The position numbers and the translations under genes are program-made. Of a stretch of 64,000 bases of DNA, positions 1-11,361 are shown piece after piece. The notes below the pieces were generated by a model that was not told the DNA's origin, ran no database searches, and worked only from the letters and a program-made list of their open reading frames with translations. The stretch's first letter is position 1. Each line of letters opens with the position of its first letter. Origin of the DNA: Mycobacterium sp. MYCO198283 (lineage in GTDB: Bacteria; Actinomycetota; Actinomycetes; Mycobacteriales; Mycobacteriaceae); the NCBI RefSeq assembly GCF_021213805.1, contig NZ_JAJQJI010000002.1, positions 124,001 to 188,000 on the forward strand, read 5' to 3'.

Positions 1-903
1 GTTGCCGCTCATGAAGCGCAGCACCGGGCCGTTCTTGAAGTTGGCGCTGCCCAGCATCTGCCGCAGGTACCAGTGGCCCTTCGACTCGCCGACCATGTCG
101 GTCTTGGTGAACTTCTCGGCGCCGTCGGGGAAGTGGCCGCAGAAGATCACCGCGTTGGCCCACACGTTGCGGATGACGTTGGCCAAGGCGTTGGCGGTCA
201 GCGTCGACTTGTAGGTGGCGTGCGGCGACAGCGCGGAGATCGCCGGCCATGCCACGTAGTCCTTGGCGACCTGCCGGCCGGCCTTCACGGCGAACTCCCG
301 AGCGCGGACCTTGCTCTCGTCGCGGTCGTGGCGGCCCTGGAAGATCTTGCCGAGCTCCACGTGCTGCAAGCCCACGCCCCACTCGAAGCCGAGCATGAGG
401 ATGGTGTTGTAGAGCAGGTTGCCGAGGTTGAACGGCTTCCACTTGGCGTCGCGGGTCACCCGGATCAGGCCGTAGCCCACGTCGTCGTCCATGCCGAGGA
501 TGTTCGTGTACTTGTGGTGGGCGAAGTTGTGCGTGAACCGCCAGTGCTTGGACGCCCCGCTCATGTCCCACTCCCACGACGAGGAGTGGATCTCCGGATC
601 GTTCATCCAGTCCCACTGGCCGTGCATCACGTTGTGGCCGATCTCCATGTTCTCGATGATCTTGGCCACGCCCAGCGTGGTGGCGCCCGCCCACCAGGCG
701 CTGCGCTTCGCGCTGAAGGCGAGCAGCAGTCGCCCGGTCATCTCCAGCGCGCGCTGCGCCGCGATGGTGCGGCGGATGTAGCGGGCGTCCCGCTCTCCGC
801 GGGAGTCCTCGATGTCCTGCCGGATCGCATCCAACTCAACAGCCAGGTTCTCGATGTCGGCGTCGGTCAGATGAGCGAATTCCTCGATATCGGTGATCGC
901 CAT
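1..903 (-). CDS. desA3: DesA3-type acyl-CoA fatty acid desaturase (partial, 3' end beyond window)
   Basis: Membrane di-iron desaturase that inserts a cis double bond into acyl-CoA (stearoyl-CoA delta-9 activity is known for mycobacterial DesA3). It reads leftward off the window edge, so only the first 301 residues are visible. Histidine box 1 (GHNVMHGQWD) and box 2 (HNFAHHKYTN) are intact; the third box would lie beyond the edge. The start is the ATG at 903, preceded by a GAGAGG ribosome site. The neighbouring reductase at 976-2106 is its expected electron donor, as in the Rv3229c/Rv3230c pair. A perfect inverted repeat 36 bp upstream of the start, partly shared with the reductase promoter, suggests joint control by a TetR-like repressor. 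Family assignment is very secure; substrate chain length is inferred. Confidence 0.95.
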   Translation of the reverse strand, partial: MAITDIEEFAHLTDADIENLAVELDAIRQDIEDSRGERDARYIRRTIAAQRALEMTGRLLLAFSAKRSAWWAGATTLGVAKIIENMEIGHNVMHGQWDWMNDPEIHSSSWEWDMSGASKHWRFTHNFAHHKYTNILGMDDDVGYGLIRVTRDAKWKPFNLGNLLYNTILMLGFEWGVGLQHVELGKIFQGRHDRDESKVRAREFAVKAGRQVAKDYVAWPAISALSPHATYKSTLTANALANVIRNVWANAVIFCGHFPDGAEKFTKTDMVGESKGHWYLRQMLGSANFKNGPVLRFMSGN

Positions 904-938
904 GGCTCTGCCTCTCGTCGGTTCGTACCTACGCTATC

Positions 939-962
939 GTAACCTACGATACCGTAGGTTAC
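939..962. promoter_or_regulatory. Perfect inverted-repeat operator upstream of desA3
   Basis: Arms GTAACCTACG and CGTAGGTTAC flank a 4-bp ATAC spacer, giving 10 of 10 paired bases. The repeat sits 36 bp upstream of the desA3 ATG, where a repressor would block the promoter. An offset partial copy lies just to its left (926-945). The block AACCTACGNTACCGTA recurs before the reductase gene at about 2140. The architecture is typical of TetR-family operators; the cognate regulator is not identifiable here. Confidence 0.7.
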
Positions 963-975
963 TAGTGGGTAGCAG

Positions 976-2106
976 TTAGACGTCGAGCACACAATCGCCG
1001 GATGCCGCCGACACACAGGTCTGGATCCGGGTGCCCGGTTCGTGCTCGGCACCGGTCCGCAGATCACGGACGTACCCCTCGGTCAGCCCCACGACGCACG
1101 ATTGGCAGATCCCCATGCGGCAGCCGAACGGCATCTGCACGCCGGCCTGCTCGCCGGCGTCCATGAGTGGGGTCGCGCCGTCGACGCGGGCGGTCTTGCC
1201 GCTGCGCGCGAACCTCACCGTGCCGCCCGCGCCGTGCACGGCCTTGGCCACCGCGAACCGCTCGAGGTGCAGCTGGTCGGCGAGCCCGGCGTCGGCCCAC
1301 ACGCGCTGCGCCTCATCGAGCATGCCCGCGGGACCGCAGGCCCACGTCTGACGCTGCCGCCAGTCGGGCAGCTCGGTGTCGAGGGTGGCCAGGTTCAGCC
1401 GCCCGTCGGTGCGGGTGAGTCGCAGTCGCAGCGAGTAGCTCGGATGGTCGCGGGCCAGCGCGGCGAGCTCGTCGGCGAACAGCACGTCGGCGGCCGTCGG
1501 CGCGGAGTGGATGTGCACGATGTCGGTGATTTGGTCGCGGCGGGCCAGCGTCCGCAGCATGGACATCACCGGGGTGACGCCAGAGCCGGCAGTGAGGAAC
1601 AGCACGGCCGGCGGGGCGGGATCGGGCATCACGAAGTTGCCCTGCGGTGCGGCCAGCCGCACGACGGTGCCCGGGGCGACGCCCGAGACCAGGTGGCTGG
1701 ACAGGAAGCCCTCCGGCATGGCCTTGACGGTGATCGAGATGTCCTTCGCGCCGGACACCGGGCTCGACGTCAGCGAATACGACCGCCAGCGCCACCGGCC
1801 GTCGATCAACAGCCCGATGCCGATGTACTGCCCGGGCTGGTAGTCGAACGTGAAGCCCCACCCGGGCCGGATCACCAGCGTGGCGCTGTCCTCGGTCTCG
1901 CGGCGCACCTCGACGACGCGCCCCCGCAGCTCGCGCGCCGACCACAGCGGATTGACCAGGTGCAGGTAGTCGTCGGGCAGCAGCGGCGTGGTGACCCGGT
2001 AGGCCAGCCGGCGCAGCGCGTCGACCGCCGGGTGCTTGGCGCGCGGCAGGCTGGGCGCCTGCGTGTCGGCGACGATGCCGTGCGGTTTGGAGGTTTTCCT
2101 GCTCAT
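976..2106 (-). CDS. Flavin/2Fe-2S oxidoreductase, electron donor to DesA3
   Basis: 376-residue ferredoxin reductase-type protein (Rv3230c family) that passes electrons from NAD(P)H through FAD and a plant-type 2Fe-2S centre to the adjacent desaturase. The FAD-binding RSYS motif lies near residue 110, a nucleotide-binding GSGVTP segment follows, and the C-terminal ferredoxin domain carries C329, C334 and C337 (CRMGICQSC) plus C364. The ATG at 2106 has an AGGAG site 8 nt upstream. It is transcribed in the same direction as desA3 but has its own upstream region containing related operator half-sites, so the two genes are probably co-regulated from separate promoters rather than strictly co-transcribed. 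Annotation is confident; the partner is inferred from synteny. Confidence 0.93.
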   Translation of the reverse strand: MSRKTSKPHGIVADTQAPSLPRAKHPAVDALRRLAYRVTTPLLPDDYLHLVNPLWSARELRGRVVEVRRETEDSATLVIRPGWGFTFDYQPGQYIGIGLLIDGRWRWRSYSLTSSPVSGAKDISITVKAMPEGFLSSHLVSGVAPGTVVRLAAPQGNFVMPDPAPPAVLFLTAGSGVTPVMSMLRTLARRDQITDIVHIHSAPTAADVLFADELAALARDHPSYSLRLRLTRTDGRLNLATLDTELPDWRQRQTWACGPAGMLDEAQRVWADAGLADQLHLERFAVAKAVHGAGGTVRFARSGKTARVDGATPLMDAGEQAGVQMPFGCRMGICQSCVVGLTEGYVRDLRTGAEHEPGTRIQTCVSAASGDCVLDV

Positions 2107-2137
2107 GAGTCGCTCCTGGAAGTCACCGGGGCAGGAC

Positions 2138-2172
2138 GCAACCTACGGTACCGTAACCTACGCGTCGGTAAC
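2138..2172. promoter_or_regulatory. Operator half-sites upstream of the desaturase reductase
   Basis: Contains AACCTACGGTACCGTA, matching 15 of 16 bases of the desA3 operator block, with a perfect 12-bp palindrome TACGGTACCGTA at 2144-2155 and a second AACCTACG arm 16 bp further on. It lies 32-66 bp upstream of the reductase ATG. The shared motif points to one repressor acting on both genes of the desaturase system. Confidence 0.65.
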
Positions 2173-2189
2173 AACGATCCCGGAGCACA

Positions 2190-2750
2190 TCACAGCAGGT
2201 CGAGCAGGAACGGCAGCTCCTGCACCGCATACCACGCGAGGTCGTGGTCCTGCGCGTCGCCGACGACCAGCTCGGCGTCTTCGTCACCCAGGTCGGCGTC
2301 GTCGACCACCTCGAGCGCCCGGCGGACCGCCTCCTCGGCGGCCGCGTTGTCCACATACGCGGCGACCACGTCCGCCCATGCGACCGGCCCGGAGAGCCGG
2401 ACGACGGCGTCGTCGAGATCGGGCCGCACCGTGGCGTCGGGCACCTCCGCCAACAGCACCGCGCGGCGCAGCGGCAGCCCCGTCGCTTCGCTCGCCCCCG
2501 GCTTATCTCCCGTCGCTTCGCTCGCCCCCGGCTCATCTCCCGTCGCTTCGCTCGCCCCGGCGAGCAGCCGCAGCGACCCGAGCGCCGCCTCCCGCAGCGC
2601 GACCTCGGCCAGCTCGTCGTCGTCGCCGTGCGCGTAGGCCTCGCGCAGCCCGGGCGTCACCGCGAAGGCGGTGCCGCCCACCGCCGCGAGTGCGCCGTCG
2701 GCGACCAGCCGCTGCAGCATCTCGAGCGTGACGGGGATGTAGACGCGCAC
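2190..2750 (-). CDS. Conserved hypothetical protein (Rv3231c/DUF6912-like) with in-frame decapeptide repeats
   Basis: About 186 residues, resembling Rv3231c by position and sequence; no catalytic function is known. The start is set at GTG 2750 because a TACAGT -10 box (2759-2764) lies 8 nt upstream, the leaderless pattern; the GTG at 2756 is only 2 nt from that box. Residues 65-91 are three near-identical units beginning GASEATG, encoded by three 30-bp copies of a dispersed DNA repeat, so the reading frame has absorbed the array. Outside that segment the protein is a compact acidic/alanine-rich domain. It lies between the desaturase system and a WS/DGAT gene. Confidence 0.8.
   Translation of the reverse strand: MRVYIPVTLEMLQRLVADGALAAVGGTAFAVTPGLREAYAHGDDDELAEVALREAALGSLRLLAGASEATGDEPGASEATGDKPGASEATGLPLRRAVLLAEVPDATVRPDLDDAVVRLSGPVAWADVVAAYVDNAAAEEAVRRALEVVDDADLGDEDAELVVGDAQDHDLAWYAVQELPFLLDLL
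2480..2559 (-). repeat. GCGAAGC-type dispersed repeat, 3 tandem copies of 30 bp (inside CDS)
   Basis: The core CCGTCGCTTCGCTCGCCCC on the plus strand begins at 2480, 2510 and 2540, a period of exactly 30 bp. On the coding strand each copy contains GCGAAGC and is read as GASEATG plus a three-residue linker. Related arrays occur at 7805, 21647 and 42339. Confidence 0.9.
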
Positions 2751-2758
2751 GCTCACCG

Positions 2759-2764
2759 ACTGTA
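2759..2764 (-). promoter_or_regulatory. -10 box TACAGT, leaderless start of the Rv3231c-like gene
   Basis: TACAGT on the minus strand is followed by 8 nt and the GTG at 2750. This spacing puts the transcript start at or next to the start codon, as in mycobacterial leaderless mRNAs. Confidence 0.6.
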
Positions 2765-2827
2765 GCCGCCGTGAGCGCAGCGCTTACGTCGTCGCAGCGT
2801 CGCTCCCTCACCAGCGCGACCGGTCCG

Positions 2828-4225
2828 TCAGCGCGCCACCTCCAGCAACTCGTCGAGGGCTTCGCGCAGCAACGCCGGCAGCACCTCGACGTCGCTCATC
2901 GCCTCGCGGTCGGCGTTGATGCCGTAGTAGAGCATCCCGTCATAGGACGTCACGCCGATCGCCAGCACCTGGTTGTGCAGCAGCGGCGGCACCGCATAGG
3001 TCTCGAGCAGCTTGGTGCCGGCGACGTACATCTGCGTCTGCGGCCCCGGCACGTTGGTGATCAGCAGGTTGAACACCCGCGCCGAGTACTGGGTGGCCAC
3101 CCGGATGCCCATCGCGTGCAGGGTCGGGGGCGCGAAGCCGGAGAGGGTGACGATGGTGCGCGCGTCGACGGGCCGAGCGCCGGTGGCCGGCGACTCCGTG
3201 GCGTGCGCGATCTGCGACAGCCGGATGACGGCGTTGCTCTCCCCCACCGGCAGGTCGATCAGGAACGGCGCCACTTCGCTGATCGGCTGGCCGGGGCACG
3301 ACGACTCGTGGTCGTCCTCGGCGTAGACCGACATCGGCGCCATTGCCCGCACGCTCGACGCGGTGGTCACGGCCTCGCCGCGTGACAGCAGCCAGTTGCG
3401 CAGTGCACCGGCGATCACGGCCAGGATCACGTCGTTGACGTCGCAGTCGTAGCGCGCCCGCAGGAAGCGGTAATCCTCCAGCCGGCCGCTGGCGACCGTG
3501 AAGCGGCGGTTGCGCGACACCGTCGTGTTGAGCGGACTGTTCGGGGCGGGGCCCCGCACCAGCGCGCGGGCCGCGTCGGACACCCGGGAGCCGAGGTCGA
3601 GGAGCCGCCCGACGTCGGTCACCGACGACCGCACCGCCGCCAGCTGCGCACCGGGCCGCGCCAGCCAGTCACCGACCGCGCCGAGCAGCAGCTGGCCGGT
3701 GGTGGGTTCCCGCGCCGGAATCCACAGGTCCTCGTCGAACTGCGGCGGGCGCCGCGTGCGGTCGGTGATCACGTCGGTGAGCTCCAGCGCCGACATGCCG
3801 TTGACCAGCGCCTGATGGCTCTTCGTGTAGAGGGCGACGCGGTTCTTCGCCAGGCCCTCGACGAGGTACATCTCCCACAGCGGCCGCGACCGGTCGAGCG
3901 GCCGCGCGGCGAGCCGGGCGATGAGCTCGTGCAGCTGGGCGTCGCTGCCCGGACTGGGCAGCGCCGAGCGGCGGACGTGGTAGGTGATGTCGAAGTCGCG
4001 GTCGTCGATCCACACCGGCCTGGCCAGCCCGAACCTCACCTCGCGCACCTTTTGCCGGTAGCGTGGGATCTGCGGCAGCCGCTGTTCTACGGTGGCGAGC
4101 AGGGTCTCGTAGGACAGTCCGGCGCGCGGCTTGCGCAGAATGGACAGCGACCCGACGTACATCGGGGTGGAGGTGTTCTCCTGCTGGTAGAACGCCGCGT
4201 CGGACGCGGACAGCCGGACCGCCAC
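2828..4225 (-). CDS. WS/DGAT-family acyltransferase (wax ester/triacylglycerol synthase) with altered active-site motif
   Basis: 465-residue member of the WS/DGAT O-acyltransferase family, which esterifies acyl-CoA to diacylglycerol or long-chain alcohols for storage lipid. The N-terminal segment after the GTG at 4225 (SASDAAFYQQ, then ENTSTPMYVG) is typical of the family, and PLWEMYLVEG precedes the active site. The canonical HHxxxDG reads SHQALVNG at residues 136-143: the second histidine is kept, the first is serine and the aspartate is asparagine. A purine-rich site (AGGAGAGGGGG) precedes the GTG. Upstream in-frame residues are low-complexity and were excluded. The position matches Rv3233c/Rv3234c (tgs3). 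Fold assignment is firm; catalytic competence is uncertain because of the motif change. Confidence 0.88.
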   Translation of the reverse strand: MAVRLSASDAAFYQQENTSTPMYVGSLSILRKPRAGLSYETLLATVEQRLPQIPRYRQKVREVRFGLARPVWIDDRDFDITYHVRRSALPSPGSDAQLHELIARLAARPLDRSRPLWEMYLVEGLAKNRVALYTKSHQALVNGMSALELTDVITDRTRRPPQFDEDLWIPAREPTTGQLLLGAVGDWLARPGAQLAAVRSSVTDVGRLLDLGSRVSDAARALVRGPAPNSPLNTTVSRNRRFTVASGRLEDYRFLRARYDCDVNDVILAVIAGALRNWLLSRGEAVTTASSVRAMAPMSVYAEDDHESSCPGQPISEVAPFLIDLPVGESNAVIRLSQIAHATESPATGARPVDARTIVTLSGFAPPTLHAMGIRVATQYSARVFNLLITNVPGPQTQMYVAGTKLLETYAVPPLLHNQVLAIGVTSYDGMLYYGINADREAMSDVEVLPALLREALDELLEVAR

Positions 4226-4392
4226 GGTCGAGTTGCCCCCTCTCCTTCCAGGTCGTCCCCTCGACACCGTAGTCGCCGGGACCGCCGCCGCGCTTGGTGG
4301 GTCGAGCGCCCCGCGGACGTGGGAGACTGATGCGGTCAGGTCTGCAACTTCCCGGCAGGCGTCGTCGTCGTCGACCCTCGGGGAGCCCGCAC

Positions 4393-4902
4393 GTGACGTC
4401 CGAACACCCTGCACTGCCGTCCGCCGTCTCACCGGTGACCGATTACGAGCCGCCGCCGGCGGCCGCCGCCTGTCCCGGTCACCCGGCGCCCAGCGGGCCG
4501 CACCGCAGCACCGCCCGCCGCCGCCACCTGCGCCACGTTCCGGCGCCCGAATCGGGCGTTGCCGCACCCACCGGCGCCGCCGCGGCGGCCTTCGCCGACA
4601 CCGCACTGCGCTGTGTGCTCGAGGTGCTGGACCGGCGCCGGCCCGCCGCTCAGCTACGGGGTGTACTGGTCCCCGGGCTGGTCGACGGGATCGTCTCGGT
4701 GCTGCCGTCACCGCGCGTTCCCCGCACCGCCGCGCGGCTGCGCCGGGTGCGGGTGCGGCCCGCCGACGAGGACGGGACCGCCGCCGAGGTGTTCGCGACC
4801 TACCAGCGCGGCGCGCGGGTGTGCGCGCTGGCCGGGCGGGTGGAGCTCATCGACACCCCGGCCGGGCCGCAGTGGCGGCTGGTCGCCCTGCAGGTCGGGT
4901 GA
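4393..4902 (+). CDS. Rv3235-like Ala/Arg/Pro-rich hypothetical protein
   Basis: About 169 residues. The first 65 are proline/alanine-rich and probably disordered. The C-terminal 100 form a compact domain of the Rv3235 type, with basic strand-like segments such as RRVRVRPADE and a terminal WRLVALQVG. The GTG at 4393 is chosen because GGGGAG ends 6 nt upstream; in-frame upstream codons are arginine-rich and look non-coding. It is divergent from the WS/DGAT gene and converges on secA1 with only 4 bp between stop codons, in the same place as Rv3235 next to secA1 in M. tuberculosis. Function is unknown; small actinobacterial proteins near secA are sometimes proposed as Sec accessories, which is speculation. 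Confidence 0.78.
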   Translation: MTSEHPALPSAVSPVTDYEPPPAAAACPGHPAPSGPHRSTARRRHLRHVPAPESGVAAPTGAAAAAFADTALRCVLEVLDRRRPAAQLRGVLVPGLVDGIVSVLPSPRVPRTAARLRRVRVRPADEDGTAAEVFATYQRGARVCALAGRVELIDTPAGPQWRLVALQVG

Positions 4903-4906
4903 CGCC

Positions 4907-7705
<2,799 letters not shown>

Positions 7706-7804
7706 GCTTATCCCCTGCTTCGGATTCGTTTGCGCAGCCGATCCGGCCGCGTCCCTCGAACCATGGTAGGGGACATGGCTGATCGCCCGGGGTCTGCGCG
7801 CGTC

Positions 7805-7860
7805 CCAGGGGCGAGCGAAGCGGCGGGAAGGTCCAGGGGCGAGCGAAGCGACGGGGAGGG
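7805..7860 (+). repeat. GCGAAGC-type dispersed repeat, 2 copies (intergenic)
   Basis: Two copies of CCAGGGGCGAGCGAAGCG start at 7805 and 7833, a 28-bp period that is not a multiple of three. They fill the gap between the hpf stop (7870) and the secA1 start (7705). The G-rich strand is antisense to both flanking genes. Each copy contains GCGAAGC. Confidence 0.88.
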
Positions 7861-7869
7861 TCCCGGGGG

Positions 7870-8589
7870 TCAGCCCTCCGGCGGCGCGAGCCGGATGAGT
7901 CCGTAGTCGAAGGCGTGGCGCCGGTACACCACCGAGGGCCGGTCGGTGTGCTCGTCGTGGAAGAGGAAGAAGTCGTGGCCGACGAGCTCCATCTCGTAGA
8001 GCGCGTCGTCGACGCTCATGGGGCGCGCCGGGTGGTCCTTGACGCGCACGATGCGGCCCGGCTCGTGGGGCACGACGCCGTCGTCGAAGGCTTCGCCGGC
8101 CGCGGCCCCGTCGGCGGGCCGCGAACTGAAGTCGGCGGCGAATTCCGTGGAGTCGGGCGCCAGGGCGGTCGCCTCGGCCAGCGACGTCGGGGTCTTGTCG
8201 CCGTAGTGCACCTTGCGGCGATCCTTACTGCGGCGCAGCCGGTTCTCGAGCTTGCTCACCGCGGCCTCGAAGGCGCCGTAGAAGCTGTCCGCGCAGGCCT
8301 CGCCGCGCACCACCGGCCCCCGCCCGCGCGCGGTGATCTCGACGTGCTGGCAGTTCTTGCGCTGCCGCCGGTTCTTCTCGTGGTCGAGTTCGACGTCGAA
8401 CAGGTAGATGCTGCGGTCGAACCGTTCGAGACGGGCGAGTTTCTGCGAGACGTACGTGCGGTAATGGTCGGGAATCTCGACGTTGCGGCCCTTCACCACC
8501 ACATCGGCGGCGGGGCGGCGCTCCTCCGATTCGTCGAAGGAGTCGGGGTCGATGGTGAATCCTGGGGCTTCCACAGACTTACTGGACAT
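7870..8589 (-). CDS. hpf: Ribosome hibernation-promoting factor, long form
   Basis: About 239 residues. The N-terminal sigma-54 modulation/HPF domain (approximately 25-125) begins [14 protein letters not shown] and carries the basic helix [14 protein letters not shown], which binds the 30S decoding site. After an acidic linker, the C-terminal dimerisation domain runs to the end ([20 protein letters not shown], then [15 protein letters not shown]), as expected for the long form that makes 100S ribosomes. The ATG at 8589 is used because residues encoded further upstream do not resemble the family; the ribosome site there is weak. The order comF-hpf-secA1 is conserved in mycobacteria. Confidence 0.93.
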   Translation of the reverse strand: MSSKSVEAPGFTIDPDSFDESEERRPAADVVVKGRNVEIPDHYRTYVSQKLARLERFDRSIYLFDVELDHEKNRRQRKNCQHVEITARGRGPVVRGEACADSFYGAFEAAVSKLENRLRRSKDRRKVHYGDKTPTSLAEATALAPDSTEFAADFSSRPADGAAAGEAFDDGVVPHEPGRIVRVKDHPARPMSVDDALYEMELVGHDFFLFHDEHTDRPSVVYRRHAFDYGLIRLAPPEG

Positions 8590-8862
8590 ACGTGACAGCT
8601 CGTTTCTGCTACGGCGGTCGCACGCGAAGGTGCGCGTGCGGAACTGATGCGGACGATGCGCCGGCAGTCGAGACAAGCGAACGTGTAGGTGTGCAGCGGC
8701 CGGCGCGAGAGGGTGATAACCACCTCCTCACCGTGGTCGGATGACACTTGGAATCCGGTTTGCGGACCGGACCCGTTCTTCTCACGGTCGATTCATGTCG
8801 AAGGTAGTCGGAGTTCACCCTGGCGGCCACCGATTCGGCTCGACGACAGCGTCCGACCGCGC
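8590..8862. other. Intergenic region hpf-comF with possible small CxxC open frame
   Basis: No recognised gene. The minus strand carries a strong Shine-Dalgarno-like GAGGAGGT at 8724-8731 without an ATG or GTG at normal spacing. A short open frame from GTG 8747 encodes two CxxC pairs (CLDC and CHVC) but runs 97 bp into hpf with poor codon usage there. It may be an hpf leader or a leader peptide; I do not call it a gene. Confidence 0.3.
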
Positions 8863-9501
8863 TCAGGCGTGCGCGACGACCAGGACGCCGAGGACGGCGG
8901 CCCCGCCGGCGGCGAGCATGCGGACCGACTCGGCGGCCGTCGCACCGGTGGTGACGATGTCGTCGACGAGGAGCACCGGCGCGCCGGGCAGCCGCGCCGC
9001 CCGGCGCAGCACGACGTTGCCGGCGATGTTGTGCTGGCGCGCGGCGCCGGAGAGCCCGACGGAGTCCTTCGTGAACGCCCGCAGCCGCAGCACGGGCGAC
9101 ACGGTGGTGTGCGGGAGCCGCCGGGCCGCCGTGACCGCGAGGCGGGTGACCGGGTCGCCGCCGCGGCGCCGCGCCGAGAGCCGGCGGGTCGGCGCAGGCA
9201 CCAGGACGAGCGGCGGGGTGACCAGCCGCCAGGCGTAGAGCCGGCGCAGCCCCGTCGTCACCGCGTCGGCGAGCGGGGCGGCGAGGTCGGCACGGCCGTG
9301 CTCCTTGAACGCGACGATCGCCGCCCGCCGCGGGCCGGCGTAGCGGCCGAGGCTGAACACCGGGACACCCGGGTCGACGCGCGGCGTGACGAGCCGGGGC
9401 GCGTCGGGCGCGGGCGCGAGTGTTCGCGCGCAGGCCGCACACCAGCGCGTGGCGGGCGCGCCGCAGCCGCCGCACGTGAGCGGGAGCACCAGGTCGAGCA
9501 C
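8863..9501 (-). CDS. ComF-family phosphoribosyltransferase-like protein
   Basis: About 212 residues, Rv3242c family. A zinc-ribbon-like N-terminus (CGGCGAPATRWCAAC) precedes a type I phosphoribosyltransferase fold with the PRPP-loop signature VLLVDDIVTTGAT near the C-terminus. The family includes the DNA-uptake protein ComFC, but the mycobacterial role is not established. GTG 9501 (VLDLVLPL) is preferred over the ATG at 9573 because family similarity begins there; neither has a strong ribosome site. It follows lpqB at a distance of 99 bp in the same direction and may be the last gene of the mtrAB-lpqB transcript. Confidence 0.82.
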   Translation of the reverse strand: MLDLVLPLTCGGCGAPATRWCAACARTLAPAPDAPRLVTPRVDPGVPVFSLGRYAGPRRAAIVAFKEHGRADLAAPLADAVTTGLRRLYAWRLVTPPLVLVPAPTRRLSARRRGGDPVTRLAVTAARRLPHTTVSPVLRLRAFTKDSVGLSGAARQHNIAGNVVLRRAARLPGAPVLLVDDIVTTGATAAESVRMLAAGGAAVLGVLVVAHA

Positions 9502-9600
9502 GCCGCCAGTGTTGCGGTGGCCACCGACACGTCCCGCGAAACTGCATTCCCGGTCGTCATTCGGCGCCGGCAACGACCGGGAATGCGATTTCGGCGAGGG

Positions 9601-11361
9601 TCAGCCGGGCAGTACCGGAACCGTGCCGGCCTGCATCAGCGGGCGGACCTCGGTCCACTGCTGGTCGCCTTCGGCGGCCGAGCCCGCGAGCTGCAGCACG
9701 CCGCGCCGGTCGGCGACGAAGATGTTCGACGGGTTGGCGGCGATCGCGGTCACCGGCGCGGTCAAGCCGCGGCTGGGGCCGTCGGAGTTCACGCCGTCGA
9801 GGTTGACGTAGGACACCGGGTGCTGCGGGTCCGTGCGGCCGACGACGATGTCGTCGCCGGTGCGCCAGGACAGCGACACCACCGACTGGCCGAGACCGAA
9901 GCCGAGCCGGCGCGGGTGGCTCAGCGCGTAGCCGCCGGTAGGGGTCTGCGCGACGTTGGCGAGGATCACCTGGCCCTCGATCACCATGGCGGCGCGCGTG
10001 CTGTCGCGCGACAGCTGCAGCTCGGCGATCGGTCCGGGGAAGCGGGCCGCCACGGCGCCGGCGTCGACGGGAATCCGCGCGGGCTGGCCCGAGGCGACCT
10101 CGCGGATCACCCGCACCACCGCGTTGCCGTCGACGACCACCCACACCGCGTCGTCGAGCGCCCAGGTCGGCCGGGTCATGGTGCGCGCCCGGGTGGCCTC
10201 GACGGCGCCCCCGCCCAGCTCCCCGACCCACAGCGCCGCCGACTCGTCGGGCGCGCCGGGTCGCTCGACCACCACCGACGCCACTTCGCGGCCGCTGCGC
10301 GACAGCATGGCCGATCGCTGGCCGGCCAGCTGCCCGAACTGGCCGGCGACGCTCACCGTGCGGTTGGCGTCGAGCGCCACGAGCGAGCCGCCGAGCAGGG
10401 CGTGGACGCCGGCCGCGACGCCGTCGACCGCACCCGGATCGGTGGCCGCCACGTCGGCGGTGTCCCAGCCGTCGGCGAACCGTTCGTCGAGCGCGGCACC
10501 GTCCACGGTCAGCACGTAGGGCCCGCGGATGTCGGAGCGCGACAGCGTCCAGACGAGTTGGGCGGCGAGCAGCTGGCGGCTCTGCGGGTCGGTGGTCTGC
10601 AGGTTCTGCAACTCGACCCGGGCTCCGCCGTACCCCTTGCCGATCCCGGTCTTGCCGCCGTCGGCGCGCGTGACGGGCCCGCGCAGCGCGAGCGGCGGGG
10701 CGAGCAGGTTGCGCACCGCGTCGGCGATCTGCGGGCGCGGTCCGCCGATCAGCTTGGTGACGAGCTCGGTGGCGAGCTGGTCGGGAGCCGACACCGCCAC
10801 GTAGCGCGGGTCCGGCACGACGGTCTTGCCGGTCGGGTCGACGAAGTACAGGGTGTGGCGCTTGTATGTCTCCTGGAACTGCTGCCAGTCGAGGAACACC
10901 CCGTTGGGCAGTTCGTCGATCCGCCAGCCGTCCGGGGTCTTCACCAGCTCGATCGGGCCGGGGTCGGGCAGCGGCCCGGCGCCGGTCTCGAACACCCCGA
11001 TGTCCGACAGCGAGCCGAGCACCTCGGCGCGCATCGTCACGCTCACCCGGTCGCTGGTGCGCGTCTCGACGAACACCACCCGGTCGATCAGCAGCGCGCT
11101 GCCGGCGTCGTCCCAGGCCCGCGACGCCGCCGGGGTGAGGAATTGGCGCGCCGCCAGGTGCCGGTTCGCCGGGTCGGCGGTGGCCTTGAGGAATTCGCGC
11201 AGCAGCACGTCGGGATCCATGCCGGGCGTCGGTTCGGGCAGGCTCGGCGGGGCGGGCCGCTCGACCGTGCCGACGGCCTGCGGCGCCGACGAGTCCGGCA
11301 CACCGGCACAGCCGGCGCAGACCACCGCAAGGACCATCGCTAGAGCCGCGACGAGCTTCAC
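9601..11361 (-). CDS. lpqB: Lipoprotein LpqB, partner of the MtrAB two-component system
   Basis: 586-residue surface lipoprotein that interacts with MtrB in mycobacteria and affects MtrA phosphorylation, septation and motility. A signal peptide (about residues 4-17) ends at lipidated C18 (CAGC, with cysteine at the -3 position). A GerMN domain lies in the N-terminal half, starting near [16 protein letters not shown], and a beta-propeller-like C-terminal half contains [18 protein letters not shown] and [11 protein letters not shown]. The GTG at 11361 overlaps the mtrB stop by 4 bp (GTGA), which fixes the start and implies translational coupling. Confidence 0.95.
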   Translation of the reverse strand: MKLVAALAMVLAVVCAGCAGVPDSSAPQAVGTVERPAPPSLPEPTPGMDPDVLLREFLKATADPANRHLAARQFLTPAASRAWDDAGSALLIDRVVFVETRTSDRVSVTMRAEVLGSLSDIGVFETGAGPLPDPGPIELVKTPDGWRIDELPNGVFLDWQQFQETYKRHTLYFVDPTGKTVVPDPRYVAVSAPDQLATELVTKLIGGPRPQIADAVRNLLAPPLALRGPVTRADGGKTGIGKGYGGARVELQNLQTTDPQSRQLLAAQLVWTLSRSDIRGPYVLTVDGAALDERFADGWDTADVAATDPGAVDGVAAGVHALLGGSLVALDANRTVSVAGQFGQLAGQRSAMLSRSGREVASVVVERPGAPDESAALWVGELGGGAVEATRARTMTRPTWALDDAVWVVVDGNAVVRVIREVASGQPARIPVDAGAVAARFPGPIAELQLSRDSTRAAMVIEGQVILANVAQTPTGGYALSHPRRLGFGLGQSVVSLSWRTGDDIVVGRTDPQHPVSYVNLDGVNSDGPSRGLTAPVTAIAANPSNIFVADRRGVLQLAGSAAEGDQQWTEVRPLMQAGTVPVLPG

